NCBI GenBank assembly: GCA_947632615.1
Contig: CANRPW010000025.1
Coordinates: 1-32,174, forward strand
Direction of reading: 5' to 3'
Length of the DNA: 32,174 nt
Source: an uncultured Clostridia bacterium
Lineage (GTDB): Bacteria; Bacillota; Clostridia; Lachnospirales; CAG-274
The notes under the pieces were generated by a model. That model had not been told where the DNA came from. It ran no database searches and saw nothing but the letters and a program-made list of their open reading frames with translations. The translations under genes were made by a program, and so were the position numbers. This document shows, piece by piece, positions 1 through 7,925 of this stretch; position 1 is the stretch's first letter; each line of letters starts with the position of its first letter.

Positions 1-50
1 CGCCCCCACCCGCCCGCCCTTCCAAACCATCTGCGATGGTTTGGCAAGCG
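1..50. repeat. Palindromic intergenic element A (cut by window edge)
   Basis: This appears to be the end of one copy of the dispersed palindromic element family. A C-rich stretch (1-20), like the 3' arm of the large hairpin in other copies, is followed by a small perfect hairpin. Its arms are 22-31 and 35-44 with loop TGC, and it ends in GGCAAG, resembling the GGCAAC end of other copies. The rest lies left of the window, so the assignment rests on architecture and on similarity to the small hairpins at 13359-13393 and 18577-18606. Confidence 0.6.
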
Positions 51-55
51 GACGG

Positions 56-93
56 AAAAAAGCCGCTGTTCCCTTTAAAGAACAGCGGCTTTT
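56..93 (-). terminator. Rho-independent terminator of rpmE
   Basis: An 11-bp perfect stem (61-71 with 80-90) is followed on the minus strand by a run of T residues (complement of 56-61). It lies about 10 bases past the rpmE stop codon. It is fairly symmetrical and could also terminate weakly on the plus strand. Confidence 0.85.
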
Positions 94-103
94 GTTAATT
101 TCA

Positions 104-310
104 TTATTTGTTTAAACCATACTTCTTGTTGAACTTATCAACACGTCCGCCTGCATCTACAAGAACCTTCTGGTTACCTGTGTAGAAAGGATGGCACTTT
201 GAACAAATTTCAACTCTAATTTCGGGCTTTGTTGAGCCGGCTGTGAATGTATTTCCACAGTTACAAGTTACCTTAGCCTGATAATACTTGGGCTGTATGT
301 TTTCCTGCAT
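104..310 (-). CDS. rpmE: 50S ribosomal protein L31, zinc-binding type
   Basis: This 68-residue protein matches bacterial L31 of the large ribosomal subunit. Four cysteines (C16, C18, C36, C39) in a CxC...CxxC arrangement are those of the zinc-binding form, not the Cys-less paralogue made under zinc limitation. The HPFYTG segment and the lysine-rich C-terminus are typical of the family, and the length is normal. The start has an AGAGGTG ribosome binding site on the minus strand. It is monocistronic here: its own promoter lies at 372-400 and a strong terminator follows. The upstream glycosidase gene runs in the same direction, but nothing else suggests a functional link. Confidence 0.97.
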   Translation of the reverse strand: MQENIQPKYYQAKVTCNCGNTFTAGSTKPEIRVEICSKCHPFYTGNQKVLVDAGGRVDKFNKKYGLNK

Positions 311-371
311 TTATTACACCTCTTTCATAAATTTGCATACATTTTGGCATGCCATAATAAATAACTATCTT

Positions 372-400
372 ATTCTAACACACATCAAAATCAAATGCAA
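372..400 (-). promoter_or_regulatory. Sigma-A promoter of rpmE
   Basis: Read on the minus strand, a -35 box TTGCAT (395-400) and a -10 box TAGAAT (372-377) are 17 bp apart. TG one base before the -10 makes an extended -10 element. It lies about 60 bases upstream of the rpmE start. Confidence 0.75.
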
Positions 401-439
401 GCACAATTTTTTAAATTTATTAAAGATATAGTTTTGTCA

Positions 440-3175
440 TCAAAAACCGTAATACATATCCGAGCTGTTATATTTTATATTAAGGACAGGCTTTGTTGTG
501 CTTGTTCCTCCAATATTTATATATCTTACGCCGTCCTTTATATTGGCAGACGAAAGACTGCCGCCGTAAGAAACTACTATTACATTCTTTCCGTCCAGAA
601 ATGCCTCTCTGAGTATTTTGTGGAAGATCTCTTTTTCGCGGTTGTCAGCAAACTTTCCGCTTCCCGTTGCGTACATATCGCTTCTTGTCATTACAACTAT
701 GTTTTTAGAGCTGAGCCTGTTTACATAGTCGGCAAAATATCTGAGCTGAGTGCTGCTTGAGCCAAGTATGGTGCCGTTTTCGGTGGTCAGATTGACGATG
801 GATATGTTGTCGTTGCCGGCTGTTGTGTAGTTTGAATACCAGCTTGTTACAAGTCCGTCAAGTCCAAGAGAAGCTCCGTTTACGCCCTTTGACACAATAT
901 AAAGATTTTTCGTATCAGCCGGTGCGTTGGCTATTTTCTTGCTGTCGCTTATGGTAACTATCTGATTATATGTGCCTATATCGGCTGAAAGGTCGTCAAA
1001 ATAAAGAGTTCCCGATGAGCCGTTTGCCCCTGTTGTAAGAGCGGCGGTATAAACAGACATTACCTTTATAGGATATTTTACACCGGCAGGCACTTGACCG
1101 CTTAAGTGCTTCCACCCGTCAAAATCAAGTGAGTCTGTAAGAGTTATGTTATAGCTTGCTCCATTTGCATCACGAATGTTTATCTTAACAGGGTTTTTGC
1201 TGTTATTTCCCTTTACATTAAGACCAAGCTCGGTAGGTGTGCCACTTATGGGTACAGTGTCGGTAATGCTTGCATAAGCCACCTGAACCGAGGATACATT
1301 AGGAACAAAATTATAGCTGAGTCGCAGGCTTGCCTTGCCGCTTGTTCCTACGCCATAGCCTATGCCTGTCTCTCCTGTAAATGTGCCTTTTTCGGGGAAC
1401 TTAAGGAAAGCAAGCTTTAAATAGCTTTCAAAGTTGTTTACTACCTGAGTCGTTTTGCCTACATAAACACTGCATACGCAGGACATACCGTTATATGTGC
1501 AGGTTATATAAGCCTGTCCCTTTCCTGTTCCCACAAAATTTCCCTGGTCGTTTACATAGCCTATTTCGGGCTTGTCTACCGAAAAGCTTACAAGACTGTG
1601 ATCAACTCGTCTTCCGCCAAATCCGTCTTTATTATATTCGTTTACAACTATCTCCGTTGCCATTCCCACGTCTATTTGCTTTGTGGAGGCTTCTGCATCT
1701 ATCATAGATATTCCCGGAAGAACAACTATATCAGCCTCTCCTGTGACCTCGCTTCCGTCGGAGAGAGGATAATGAGCAATAATTTTGCCCTTGCCTTCGG
1801 TTGATGGTGTAAATGCAGCGCCTGAGAAACTGCCCTCAACGCCTTCGACTGTATATGTAAGCGCCTCGGGCTTAAGATAATAATAGTTATACAGATCGTC
1901 AAAGCCTTCACTTGTGAGGTTGTAGGTGAGCCCATTTACAAGCACGTTATACTCAGCTGAAGTAGAAACGTCAATATGAGCAAGACCTGTAGCCGCAGCC
2001 AAAGACTTTACTCCTACGGCATTGGGCACTGAACGCATAGCTCCGTCCGAGGGGGTGTTTACCGTCTGAAGCTCTGTTTCGCCCTGGGGCTTTATTACCA
2101 TAGTAGTAGAGCCTCCGCCGTCAAGCTGTATGGCATCGTATGCTCCGAGCTCCTTCATAATAGTGGAACATTCATAGCTTGTAGCGCCTATACCCTTTCT
2201 TCTGCCGTCAACACACATAATTATTATTTTACTCTTGTCGCTGCTGACACCTATACATGTTCTGGGGTTTCTTGAAGAGGGACTGATTATTTCGCCCTGA
2301 GTCATGGGCTGACCGTTTCTGAGTATCTCACCGCCGCCGGAAATTCCGAATTCTATGGTTGAAACCTGCTTTGCCGGTCTGAATACGAAGGTGCCGTTTT
2401 CAACAAAGCTGACTGCCTGCCCCACTGAATAATAGCCTATCTTCGCCTCACGGGTTGCGTTGCTCATAACTATTATATAGCCGTTGTCGGGGACTGTGAC
2501 AGTTTCTCCGGGAGATGATATTTTGCTTATTTTGCCCTTTTCAACAACTATTTTGGTGAGATTTTTATATCTCTTATCAAGAGAAGCAGTTGTCGTCATA
2601 GCCATTTTGTCAAAATATACAGGCTGTGCAAAATTAGTGTATTTATTTTTTCCCCCAAGCTCTATTATAGTCTGTGATGAGTTATAAAAGCCTACAGAAG
2701 TTTTTAAATAGTCTACAAAGGGTACTCCGTCTGAGTCTATAAAGAAGCCTGCGTAATTGTTTGCATCGGCATTATAGTAATTTTTGGTTTCTTCTATCTT
2801 TCCGTCTGAAAGTATCTGACCCATAGACGACTGAGGATTGCCTGAGCCGAAGTAATCGCCGTTTACGGCAGCAACCACATTATTTTCCTTTGAAATTGCA
2901 AGAGTGCTTTCCTTTAAACCCAACTCCTGAGTGGATTTTATAACATCAAGACCTACATTTTCATCCTTTACGTCAAGAGTAAGGGCATAAATATATTGCC
3001 AGCCGCTTTTTGTTACTCTTGTGATCTCATCATATGTAACGCCCCTTGTGAGCACTTGTGTTTCCTTTTCTTCGTACAACAGGTTTTCATCGGCAAAAGT
3101 CCCTGTTGTAAAACAGCTAATAATAATGCCAAGAGTACAAACAGTACCTATTAGCATTGCTTTAAATTTTTTCAT
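440..3175 (-). CDS. Secreted phosphodiester glycosidase family protein with Ig-like (BIG2) domain
   Basis: This is a 911-residue protein with an N-terminal signal peptide (positive KKFK, hydrophobic segment to about residue 28), so it is exported. Residues about 45-395 match the NAGPA/phosphodiester glycosidase fold found in the human uncovering enzyme and in bacterial exopolysaccharide proteins. Landmarks are NGDYF at 105-109, a VDGRRKG segment, DGGGS at 352-356 and a closing R-x-VPNAVGV. A BIG2-like domain follows at about 490-575, then an uncharacterised beta-rich region and a C-terminal part of unclear fold. The family cleaves sugar-phosphodiester bonds; the substrate here is unknown, and a cell-wall teichoic or polysaccharide linkage would fit the neighbouring glycan genes. 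The start has a GGGGGA ribosome binding site. There is no LPxTG or SLH anchor, so it may be freely secreted. Confidence 0.85.
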   Translation of the reverse strand: MKKFKAMLIGTVCTLGIIISCFTTGTFADENLLYEEKETQVLTRGVTYDEITRVTKSGWQYIYALTLDVKDENVGLDVIKSTQELGLKESTLAISKENNVVAAVNGDYFGSGNPQSSMGQILSDGKIEETKNYYNADANNYAGFFIDSDGVPFVDYLKTSVGFYNSSQTIIELGGKNKYTNFAQPVYFDKMAMTTTASLDKRYKNLTKIVVEKGKISKISSPGETVTVPDNGYIIVMSNATREAKIGYYSVGQAVSFVENGTFVFRPAKQVSTIEFGISGGGEILRNGQPMTQGEIISPSSRNPRTCIGVSSDKSKIIIMCVDGRRKGIGATSYECSTIMKELGAYDAIQLDGGGSTTMVIKPQGETELQTVNTPSDGAMRSVPNAVGVKSLAAATGLAHIDVSTSAEYNVLVNGLTYNLTSEGFDDLYNYYYLKPEALTYTVEGVEGSFSGAAFTPSTEGKGKIIAHYPLSDGSEVTGEADIVVLPGISMIDAEASTKQIDVGMATEIVVNEYNKDGFGGRRVDHSLVSFSVDKPEIGYVNDQGNFVGTGKGQAYITCTYNGMSCVCSVYVGKTTQVVNNFESYLKLAFLKFPEKGTFTGETGIGYGVGTSGKASLRLSYNFVPNVSSVQVAYASITDTVPISGTPTELGLNVKGNNSKNPVKINIRDANGASYNITLTDSLDFDGWKHLSGQVPAGVKYPIKVMSVYTAALTTGANGSSGTLYFDDLSADIGTYNQIVTISDSKKIANAPADTKNLYIVSKGVNGASLGLDGLVTSWYSNYTTAGNDNISIVNLTTENGTILGSSSTQLRYFADYVNRLSSKNIVVMTRSDMYATGSGKFADNREKEIFHKILREAFLDGKNVIVVSYGGSLSSANIKDGVRYINIGGTSTTKPVLNIKYNSSDMYYGF

Positions 3176-3209
3176 CTATCTTTTCCCCCTATTTTTAAAC
3201 TGTTATTCC

Positions 3210-3215
3210 ATTATA
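3210..3215 (-). promoter_or_regulatory. Possible -10 box for the phosphodiester glycosidase gene
   Basis: On the minus strand a perfect TATAAT lies about 35 bases upstream of the start codon in very A/T-rich DNA. The matching -35 region is poor, so the call is weak. Palindromic element B begins about 65 bases further upstream. Confidence 0.4.
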
Positions 3216-3280
3216 CAATATTTTTTATATAAAAACAGGCATTTAATCAAAACTTAACAAAATTGTAACATTTATAAAAA

Positions 3281-3530
3281 GTTGCCCGCCGCTTTCTATC
3301 GACCATAGGTCGATAGAAAGCGGCGGGCGGGGAGGGCGAACAAAGCGGCGCCTGCGGCGCCGCTTTGTTCGCCCTCCCCGCCCGTGGGGGAAAATCAAAC
3401 CGCCCCCGGGCGGTTTGATTTTCCCCCACGGATCGGGGCGAGGGAGCGTGTCAGGGGATGGGCAGAGGACGGGCAAGCCCGTCCTCTGCCCATCCCCTGA
3501 CACGCTCCCTCGCCCCGAGCAGCCCGTAAG
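3281..3530. repeat. Palindromic intergenic element B: four tandem perfect hairpins
   Basis: This stretch holds four consecutive perfect inverted repeats. H1 has arms 3284-3304 and 3308-3328 (21 bp, loop ATA). H2 has arms 3325-3352 and 3356-3383 (28 bp, loop TGC). H3 has arms 3382-3405 and 3408-3431 (24 bp, loop CC). H4 has arms 3433-3474 and 3477-3518 (42 bp, loop AA). The left edge reads GTTGCC, as in other copies of the family in this orientation. The right edge (CAGCCCGTAAG) is a poor match to the CCGACCAA-type end. H1/H2 and H2/H3 share their edge bases. It fills the gap between proC and the glycosidase gene, both minus strand. No T-run follows any stem, so these are not ordinary intrinsic terminators. 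Open frames across it are artefacts of the palindromes. Confidence 0.9.
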
Positions 3531-3544
3531 ATTGTAGGCTAATA

Positions 3545-4339
3545 TTAAAGTTTTTTACATATTTCAACACATGCGTCCATAGCCTTCATAATTGATGCTC
3601 TGAAGCGGTTGTCTTCAAGAACCTCTACAGCAGCTATAGTCGTACCCCCGGGAGAACAAACCATATCCTTAAGCTCTCCGGGGTGTTTGCCTGTTTCCAA
3701 AACCATTTTGGCGCTGCCAAGAACTGCCTGCGCGGCAAATTTGTATGCGGCATTTCTTGCCATGCCTGCATTTACGGCTCCGTCTGCCAATGCCTCTATA
3801 AGCATAAATACATAGGCAGGCGAGCTGCCGCTTACGGCAACAACCGCATCCATTATGTTTTCAGAAACTATCTCAGCCTTTCCGAAGCTTGAAATTATTT
3901 TAAGAGCATAAGCCATATCCTCTTTTGAAACATTTTCATTGCAGCAGACTCCTGTCATGCCTTCGCCTACAAGGGCAGGAGTGTTTGGCATGGTCCTTAC
4001 TATCTTTACCCTTTTGCCGAATTTGCCTTCCAGCCACGAAAGAGTTTTGCCGGGGGCAATTGTTATTATAAGCTTGTCTTCCGTTATAATGTCTTTTATT
4101 TCGGCAATAACGGCTTCATAGTGCTGAGGCTTTACGGAAAGCACAACTACCTGAGAGTCTTTTGCTGTCTGCTTATTATCCGTTGTTACATTTATATTAT
4201 ATTTTGCTTTTGCGCCTTCAAGAGAAGCCTCGTTTGCATCAGAGGCTATTATTTCATCGGGAGTAAATACTTTTTTCTCTATAAGACCGCCCATAATGGC
4301 TCTTGCCATATTTCCGCAGCCAATAAAACCTATTTTCAT
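3545..4339 (-). CDS. proC: Pyrroline-5-carboxylate reductase
   Basis: This 264-residue enzyme catalyses the last step of proline synthesis, NAD(P)H-dependent reduction of 1-pyrroline-5-carboxylate, in the cytoplasm. The N-terminus has the Rossmann motif G7-x-G9-x-x-A12 (GFIGCGNMARAI). The substrate and dimer domain shows the family signature: VSGSSPAYVF, then KDMVCSPGGTTIAAVEVLE near the C-terminus. Length is normal. A GGAAGGAG ribosome binding site precedes the ATG. It is the last gene of a minus-strand operon, 12 bp behind a glycosyltransferase, an unusual setting for proC that may be coincidental. Element B follows 15-30 bp downstream. Confidence 0.96.
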   Translation of the reverse strand: MKIGFIGCGNMARAIMGGLIEKKVFTPDEIIASDANEASLEGAKAKYNINVTTDNKQTAKDSQVVVLSVKPQHYEAVIAEIKDIITEDKLIITIAPGKTLSWLEGKFGKRVKIVRTMPNTPALVGEGMTGVCCNENVSKEDMAYALKIISSFGKAEIVSENIMDAVVAVSGSSPAYVFMLIEALADGAVNAGMARNAAYKFAAQAVLGSAKMVLETGKHPGELKDMVCSPGGTTIAAVEVLEDNRFRASIMKAMDACVEICKKL

Positions 4340-4351
4340 AATATCTCCTTC

Positions 4352-5998
4352 CTACGGCATTCGTAAAAACCTGTCGTCAAAGTCCCGGTCGGAACCGTTT
4401 TCTGTATAAAAATCATAAAAATCTTCATCTATAGCGCTTGTCAGAACGCCTTTGGCATAGGGGGTCACAACATTATTGCCCCTGTTAAACAGCCTCAGAC
4501 ACAGGTCGCAGCCTCCTGCGATCACGCCGAGTCTTTCGTTAAATCCGCCTACGGATATAAAATTTTTGCTTCTCACCATCATAAATCCGCCCATAAGGCA
4601 GCTTACATTGTAGGCTATTTTGAGTCCTCTTAAATATCCCACGCCATTTTTACTGCTTCCCTTAAGCCAAGGCGAAAGTATATCATTTTCATCGAGCTTA
4701 TAGCCCATAGCTTTTACCCTGCCAAAGCGGTTTATAAGCTGACCGCCCACACAGCCAACATCCGAAAAGGCAGCATATGGAGCAAGCTCTTCTAAAAATC
4801 CGTTTTGGGGGATTATGCGATAGTCAAGAAACATAATGAGGTCGCCCGTTGATGCTCCCACACCGATGTTTGCCATTTTTGTAAACCTGTATTCACCGTC
4901 ATAGTCGATATTCAGCACATCATCAAAGCTATTATAACCTCCTACCGTTATAATTTCAACCTCTTTTTCGCCTATGCTCTCAAACACCTTTTTCATATAA
5001 GACAAATACTGTCTTTCGCTGCCCTCAAAGCAGACAACAAGAGTTATAGAAAGCTCAGGGTCGGCATATTTCAGCCTATAAGCGGACTCAGCGCCGGGAA
5101 TGTCAAAGATATCAGCCGTTATATCTCTTTTTGCAAGATGATCCTTTATTGCTGCCTTTGCGCTGTCAAGGCAATAGCTTTTTGCCTCTATGCCCGAGGC
5201 AACAGAGCCCTCGTGTATCCTCCAGCCATAGAGCACATATGGCAGATGGACGATCTTATCCGTATTATCCGCCAATCTCAGCACGAGGTCGTAATCCTGA
5301 CTGCCGTTATACTCATCTCTCAGCTCTCCGACTTTCAAAAACAGTTCTTTTTTGACTGCGCACATATGACCTATAAAGTTTATGCCTCTGAGGGTATATT
5401 CTCCAAAATCCGGCTTGAGAGTCACATTTATTACATTGTTTATGTTTCCCGAAAAGTTATATTCGTCAGAATATATAAGGTCGGCATCCCACTCCAAAGC
5501 CGCAAGACCGGCTCTGTAAAGGGCATCGGGCAAAAGTATATCATCATGGTCGAGAAAAACTATGTAGTCGCCTGTAGCCGCCTTAACACCTTGATTGGTG
5601 TTGCCCGATATGCCAAGATTTGCTCCCAGTCTTCTGTATTTCACCCGGCTGTCGGCAAAAACATATTCCATGGCCGTATTTTCGCCTGTTTTATAGCTTA
5701 AGCTGCTGCCGTCCACAAGAATAAGCTCCCAGTTTTCGTAGGTCTGCCCTACCACCGAGTCTATGGTTTGTCTGAGATAGCTTTCGTTTGAATTATACAG
5801 AGGGACAACAATGCTGAATTTTGCTCCCCTTAAGGGCTGATTTTCACGCTGGAAGTTAAGCTCCTCCTCGGTTACATAGTTTTCCTGCATATAAATTTCA
5901 GCTGCCCTTCTATAGCTTCTTGCTTCAAAAACCTTCACCACTGTATTGGACAGCCCGTTTTTTTTCAGATAATTTAGTGTTTTAGATATGTAGTTCAT
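4352..5998 (-). CDS. Glycosyltransferase family 2 protein with a second, degenerate GT2-like half
   Basis: This 548-residue protein has an N-terminal helical region (1-58), then a canonical GT-A family 2 domain. That domain shows FSIVVPLYNS, an ILVDG strand and the metal-binding D150-H-D-D153 motif. A second GT2-like half begins near residue 320 and contains FLDYR at 391-394 where an active domain would carry DxD, followed by GGFNERLG and DLCLRLF, as in GT2 acceptor regions. I infer that only the first half is catalytic and that the second binds acceptor or scaffolds. The sugar and acceptor are unknown; surface polysaccharide or teichoic-type polymer assembly is likely. It is co-transcribed with the upstream GT2 gene (16 bp gap) and proC (12 bp). 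No membrane segments are visible. Confidence 0.88.
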   Translation of the reverse strand: MNYISKTLNYLKKNGLSNTVVKVFEARSYRRAAEIYMQENYVTEEELNFQRENQPLRGAKFSIVVPLYNSNESYLRQTIDSVVGQTYENWELILVDGSSLSYKTGENTAMEYVFADSRVKYRRLGANLGISGNTNQGVKAATGDYIVFLDHDDILLPDALYRAGLAALEWDADLIYSDEYNFSGNINNVINVTLKPDFGEYTLRGINFIGHMCAVKKELFLKVGELRDEYNGSQDYDLVLRLADNTDKIVHLPYVLYGWRIHEGSVASGIEAKSYCLDSAKAAIKDHLAKRDITADIFDIPGAESAYRLKYADPELSITLVVCFEGSERQYLSYMKKVFESIGEKEVEIITVGGYNSFDDVLNIDYDGEYRFTKMANIGVGASTGDLIMFLDYRIIPQNGFLEELAPYAAFSDVGCVGGQLINRFGRVKAMGYKLDENDILSPWLKGSSKNGVGYLRGLKIAYNVSCLMGGFMMVRSKNFISVGGFNERLGVIAGGCDLCLRLFNRGNNVVTPYAKGVLTSAIDEDFYDFYTENGSDRDFDDRFLRMP

Positions 5999-6014
5999 AT
6001 ATTCACAGCCTTTT

Positions 6015-6884
6015 TTATTTTTTGAATATGTGTCTTAAAAGCGTCAGTCTTAATTTAAGCCCTATGGCAATATGAAGCAGTGTTATGCCCACCTTGCCGA
6101 GCTTTTTTGCATAATATTTATCGCAAACATAGGTTATGCCGCTATAAAAATTTTTTATGCTGTCGCTGCTTTTCATATACAGAGAGCTTCTCCCTTTGAG
6201 ATGTATCATTGAAGCATCTCCGAAATAAACCACCCTTTTACCCATAGCCTTTATTCTGAAGCACAGGTCTAAGTCTTCTGCGTGCATAAATATATTTTCG
6301 TCAAAGCCGCCGGTTATATAAAACACGTTTTTCGGCATAAGCATAAATGCCCCCGAAACGCTGTCAACATCCGCTGTTTCATCCTCGCCTATGTATGTGA
6401 GCCTATACCCTCCAATGCGTTTGCTTTTTGGAAAAAGCCTGTCCAGCTTCATAAAATAACAAAAGGCGTTAAATGGCGTAGGAAAACCTCTTTTGCAGCC
6501 ATGGTCGAAGGTTCCGTCTTCAAGATGAGTCTTTATGCCAAGGCAGCCCACATCCTTATGTGCATCCATATAATGTATAGCTTTGTCAAGGCTGCCTTTA
6601 CCCATAATAGTGTCAGAATTTAAAAACAATATATACCTGCCCTCAGCTTTTTTAGCGCCAAAATTTGAAGTAACGCCAAAGCCCTTATTGGGCAGCCCCG
6701 AGTATATCCGCACCCGAGGGTCGTCGCTTGTAAAAACCTCTTTTTCCACAGTAGAATTATCGGCAACTATTACCTCACAGCTTATATTTTCTATGCTTTT
6801 AAAAACCGAATCTACGGTTTGTTTGCACAGTGCTTTTGTATTAAAATTTACGACCACAACGGAAAGATCTAATTTATCAGCCAT
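6015..6884 (-). CDS. Glycosyltransferase family 2, rhamnosyltransferase-like (WbbL type)
   Basis: This 289-residue GT-A fold enzyme transfers a sugar from a nucleotide donor to a polysaccharide acceptor at the cytoplasmic face of the membrane. Motifs are VVVVNFNT (9-16), VIVADNS (38-44), NKGFG (66-70), the metal-binding N89-S90-D91, and MHAEDLDLCFR, the ED motif of the WbbL/RfbF group. That group often transfers rhamnose, but the donor here is inferred from resemblance only. The C-terminus holds basic, hydrophobic segments that may associate with the membrane. It is the first gene of the minus-strand operon; an AGAGGT ribosome binding site and the promoter at 6934-6962 precede it. Confidence 0.9.
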   Translation of the reverse strand: MADKLDLSVVVVNFNTKALCKQTVDSVFKSIENISCEVIVADNSTVEKEVFTSDDPRVRIYSGLPNKGFGVTSNFGAKKAEGRYILFLNSDTIMGKGSLDKAIHYMDAHKDVGCLGIKTHLEDGTFDHGCKRGFPTPFNAFCYFMKLDRLFPKSKRIGGYRLTYIGEDETADVDSVSGAFMLMPKNVFYITGGFDENIFMHAEDLDLCFRIKAMGKRVVYFGDASMIHLKGRSSLYMKSSDSIKNFYSGITYVCDKYYAKKLGKVGITLLHIAIGLKLRLTLLRHIFKK

Positions 6885-6933
6885 AAAAACTACCTCTTAA
6901 CAACATTCTATATCATAAATACTTACTTCCTTA

Positions 6934-6962
6934 ATAATACAATCTTCACGGTTCTTTGTCAA
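6934..6962 (-). promoter_or_regulatory. Sigma-A promoter of the GT2-GT2-proC operon
   Basis: Read on the minus strand, a consensus -35 TTGACA (6957-6962) and -10 TATTAT (6934-6939) are separated by exactly 17 bp. They lie about 50 bases upstream of the first glycosyltransferase start. No operator-like repeat was noticed around it. Confidence 0.85.
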
Positions 6963-7032
6963 TTATATCGCGTAAGCAAATTCCCCCATTTTTCGGTAAT
7001 TTTCATAAGCGCATTAAATTTAATTGTTTGTG

Positions 7033-7061
7033 TTGCTAAAATTTTTCTTTTTTGATATAAT
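7033..7061 (+). promoter_or_regulatory. Sigma-A promoter of recU
   Basis: TTGCTA (7033-7038) and a perfect TATAAT (7056-7061) are 17 bp apart. Transcription would start near 7068, about 200 bases before the recU ATG, so palindromic element C lies inside the mRNA leader. Confidence 0.8.
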
Positions 7062-7124
7062 AAGGCAGTAAAGGTATATTAACATTTGTTATGTGTCGGA
7101 GGCCATATATAAACGGGAAATCGA

Positions 7125-7236
7125 CAAGCTGCCGGAGCAGGCGAAAATCAGCGGCGACGTAGGAGCCGCTGATTTTCGCCCCCGACGGTCCGGCTTCTGT
7201 GCCTTCTCGTAGAGAAGGCACAGAAGCCGGGGCAAC
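7125..7236. repeat. Palindromic intergenic element C in the recU leader
   Basis: Two perfect hairpins are present. Arms 7140-7155 and 7165-7180 form 16 bp with a 9-nt loop. Arms 7190-7208 and 7212-7230 form 19 bp with loop GTA. The element ends in GGGGCAAC (7229-7236), the same terminus as other copies. The left edge TCGACAAGC...CCGG resembles the CCGACCAA...GCGG end. It is the shortest copy, lacking the very long stem. It lies between the recU promoter and start codon, and the proximal hairpin ends about 37 bases before the ATG. Confidence 0.82.
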
Positions 7237-7266
7237 ACCTATAAAAACTATAAAGGACTGATCTGA

Positions 7267-7794
7267 ATGGGCTATTGGAATTCCCGGGGCTTAAGAGGCG
7301 CGGGACTTGAAGAAATAGTTAATTTCACAAATGAAAGGTTTATGGAAAAGGGGCTTGGCGTTATGCAGAAAATACCCACACCCATAACCCCCGTAAACTT
7401 TGACAACTCTACAAGAACTATCACCCTTGCTTATTTTGAAAAGCAGTCTACGGTAGACTATATAGGTGCTGTACAGGGCATACCTCTTTGCTTTGATGCC
7501 AAAGAGACCGCCGCCCACAATCTGCCTATACAAAACATACACGAGCATCAGGTGAATTTTATGACAGCCTTTGAAAAGCAAGGCGGTGTAGCCTTTTTTC
7601 TGGTGTATTTCAGAGAGACCGATGAATATTTTTATTTGCCGTTAAAAGAATTTTTGCCTTACTGGCAGGAGTCCAAAAATGGAGGGCGCAAATCTATAGC
7701 CTATGAAAAATTCAGGCGGGATCTTATAATAGAATATAAAAACGGTATACTAGACTATCTTGAAGCCATGAATACATACCTTGTTTCAGGATAA
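7267..7794 (+). CDS. recU: Holliday junction resolvase RecU
   Basis: RecU is the Firmicute enzyme that cuts four-way junctions symmetrically during recombinational repair and chromosome segregation, working with RuvAB and RecA. The 175-residue sequence carries the family landmarks: YWNSRGLRG at the N-terminus, IQKIPTPITP-like at 33-42, then the PD-(D/E)xK nuclease core STVDYIG...CFDAKET. D64, D77 and K79 match the B. subtilis metal-binding residues D88, E101 and K103 by constant offset, with Asp for Glu at 77. NIHEHQVNFM follows. It is slightly short because the N-terminal tail of some RecU proteins is absent. The ATG has an AAAGGA site 9 bp upstream. It is not next to a penicillin-binding protein gene as in Bacillus. 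Its leader contains cruciform-forming element C. Confidence 0.95.
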   Translation: MGYWNSRGLRGAGLEEIVNFTNERFMEKGLGVMQKIPTPITPVNFDNSTRTITLAYFEKQSTVDYIGAVQGIPLCFDAKETAAHNLPIQNIHEHQVNFMTAFEKQGGVAFFLVYFRETDEYFYLPLKEFLPYWQESKNGGRKSIAYEKFRRDLIIEYKNGILDYLEAMNTYLVSG

Positions 7795-7803
7795 AAGCAA
7801 AAA

Positions 7804-7827
7804 CCGCAGAGCTTAATGCTTCTGCGG
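7804..7827. terminator. Hairpin after recU (possible terminator)
   Basis: A stem of about 9 bp with a small bulge (CCGCAG...CTGCGG) starts 10 bases after the recU stop. On the plus strand the following bases are G/T-mixed rather than a clean T-run. On the minus strand the T-run is good, but no minus-strand gene reads into it. A second imperfect hairpin lies at about 7855-7885, with GCTGCTT pairing to AAGCAGC inside an outer CGGA/TCCG clamp. Either may end the recU transcript. Confidence 0.4.
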
Positions 7828-7925
7828 CTGTGTGGGTTTGTGGGTTTTCGGATCTGCTGCTTAGCCCCACAAGCAGCTACTCCGATGTTATATTATACTT
7901 TTATATACTTTTTAGGAGAAAGGGG

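Noticed and set aside
3243..3503. Minus-strand open frames of 60 and 86 codons across element B
   Set aside because: They lie in back-to-back palindromes, have arginine/proline-rich low-complexity products, and no ribosome binding site. Long GC-rich palindromes lack stop codons by composition.
5138..5701. 187-codon plus-strand open frame
   Set aside because: It is antisense to the GT2 gene, whose motifs are unambiguous.
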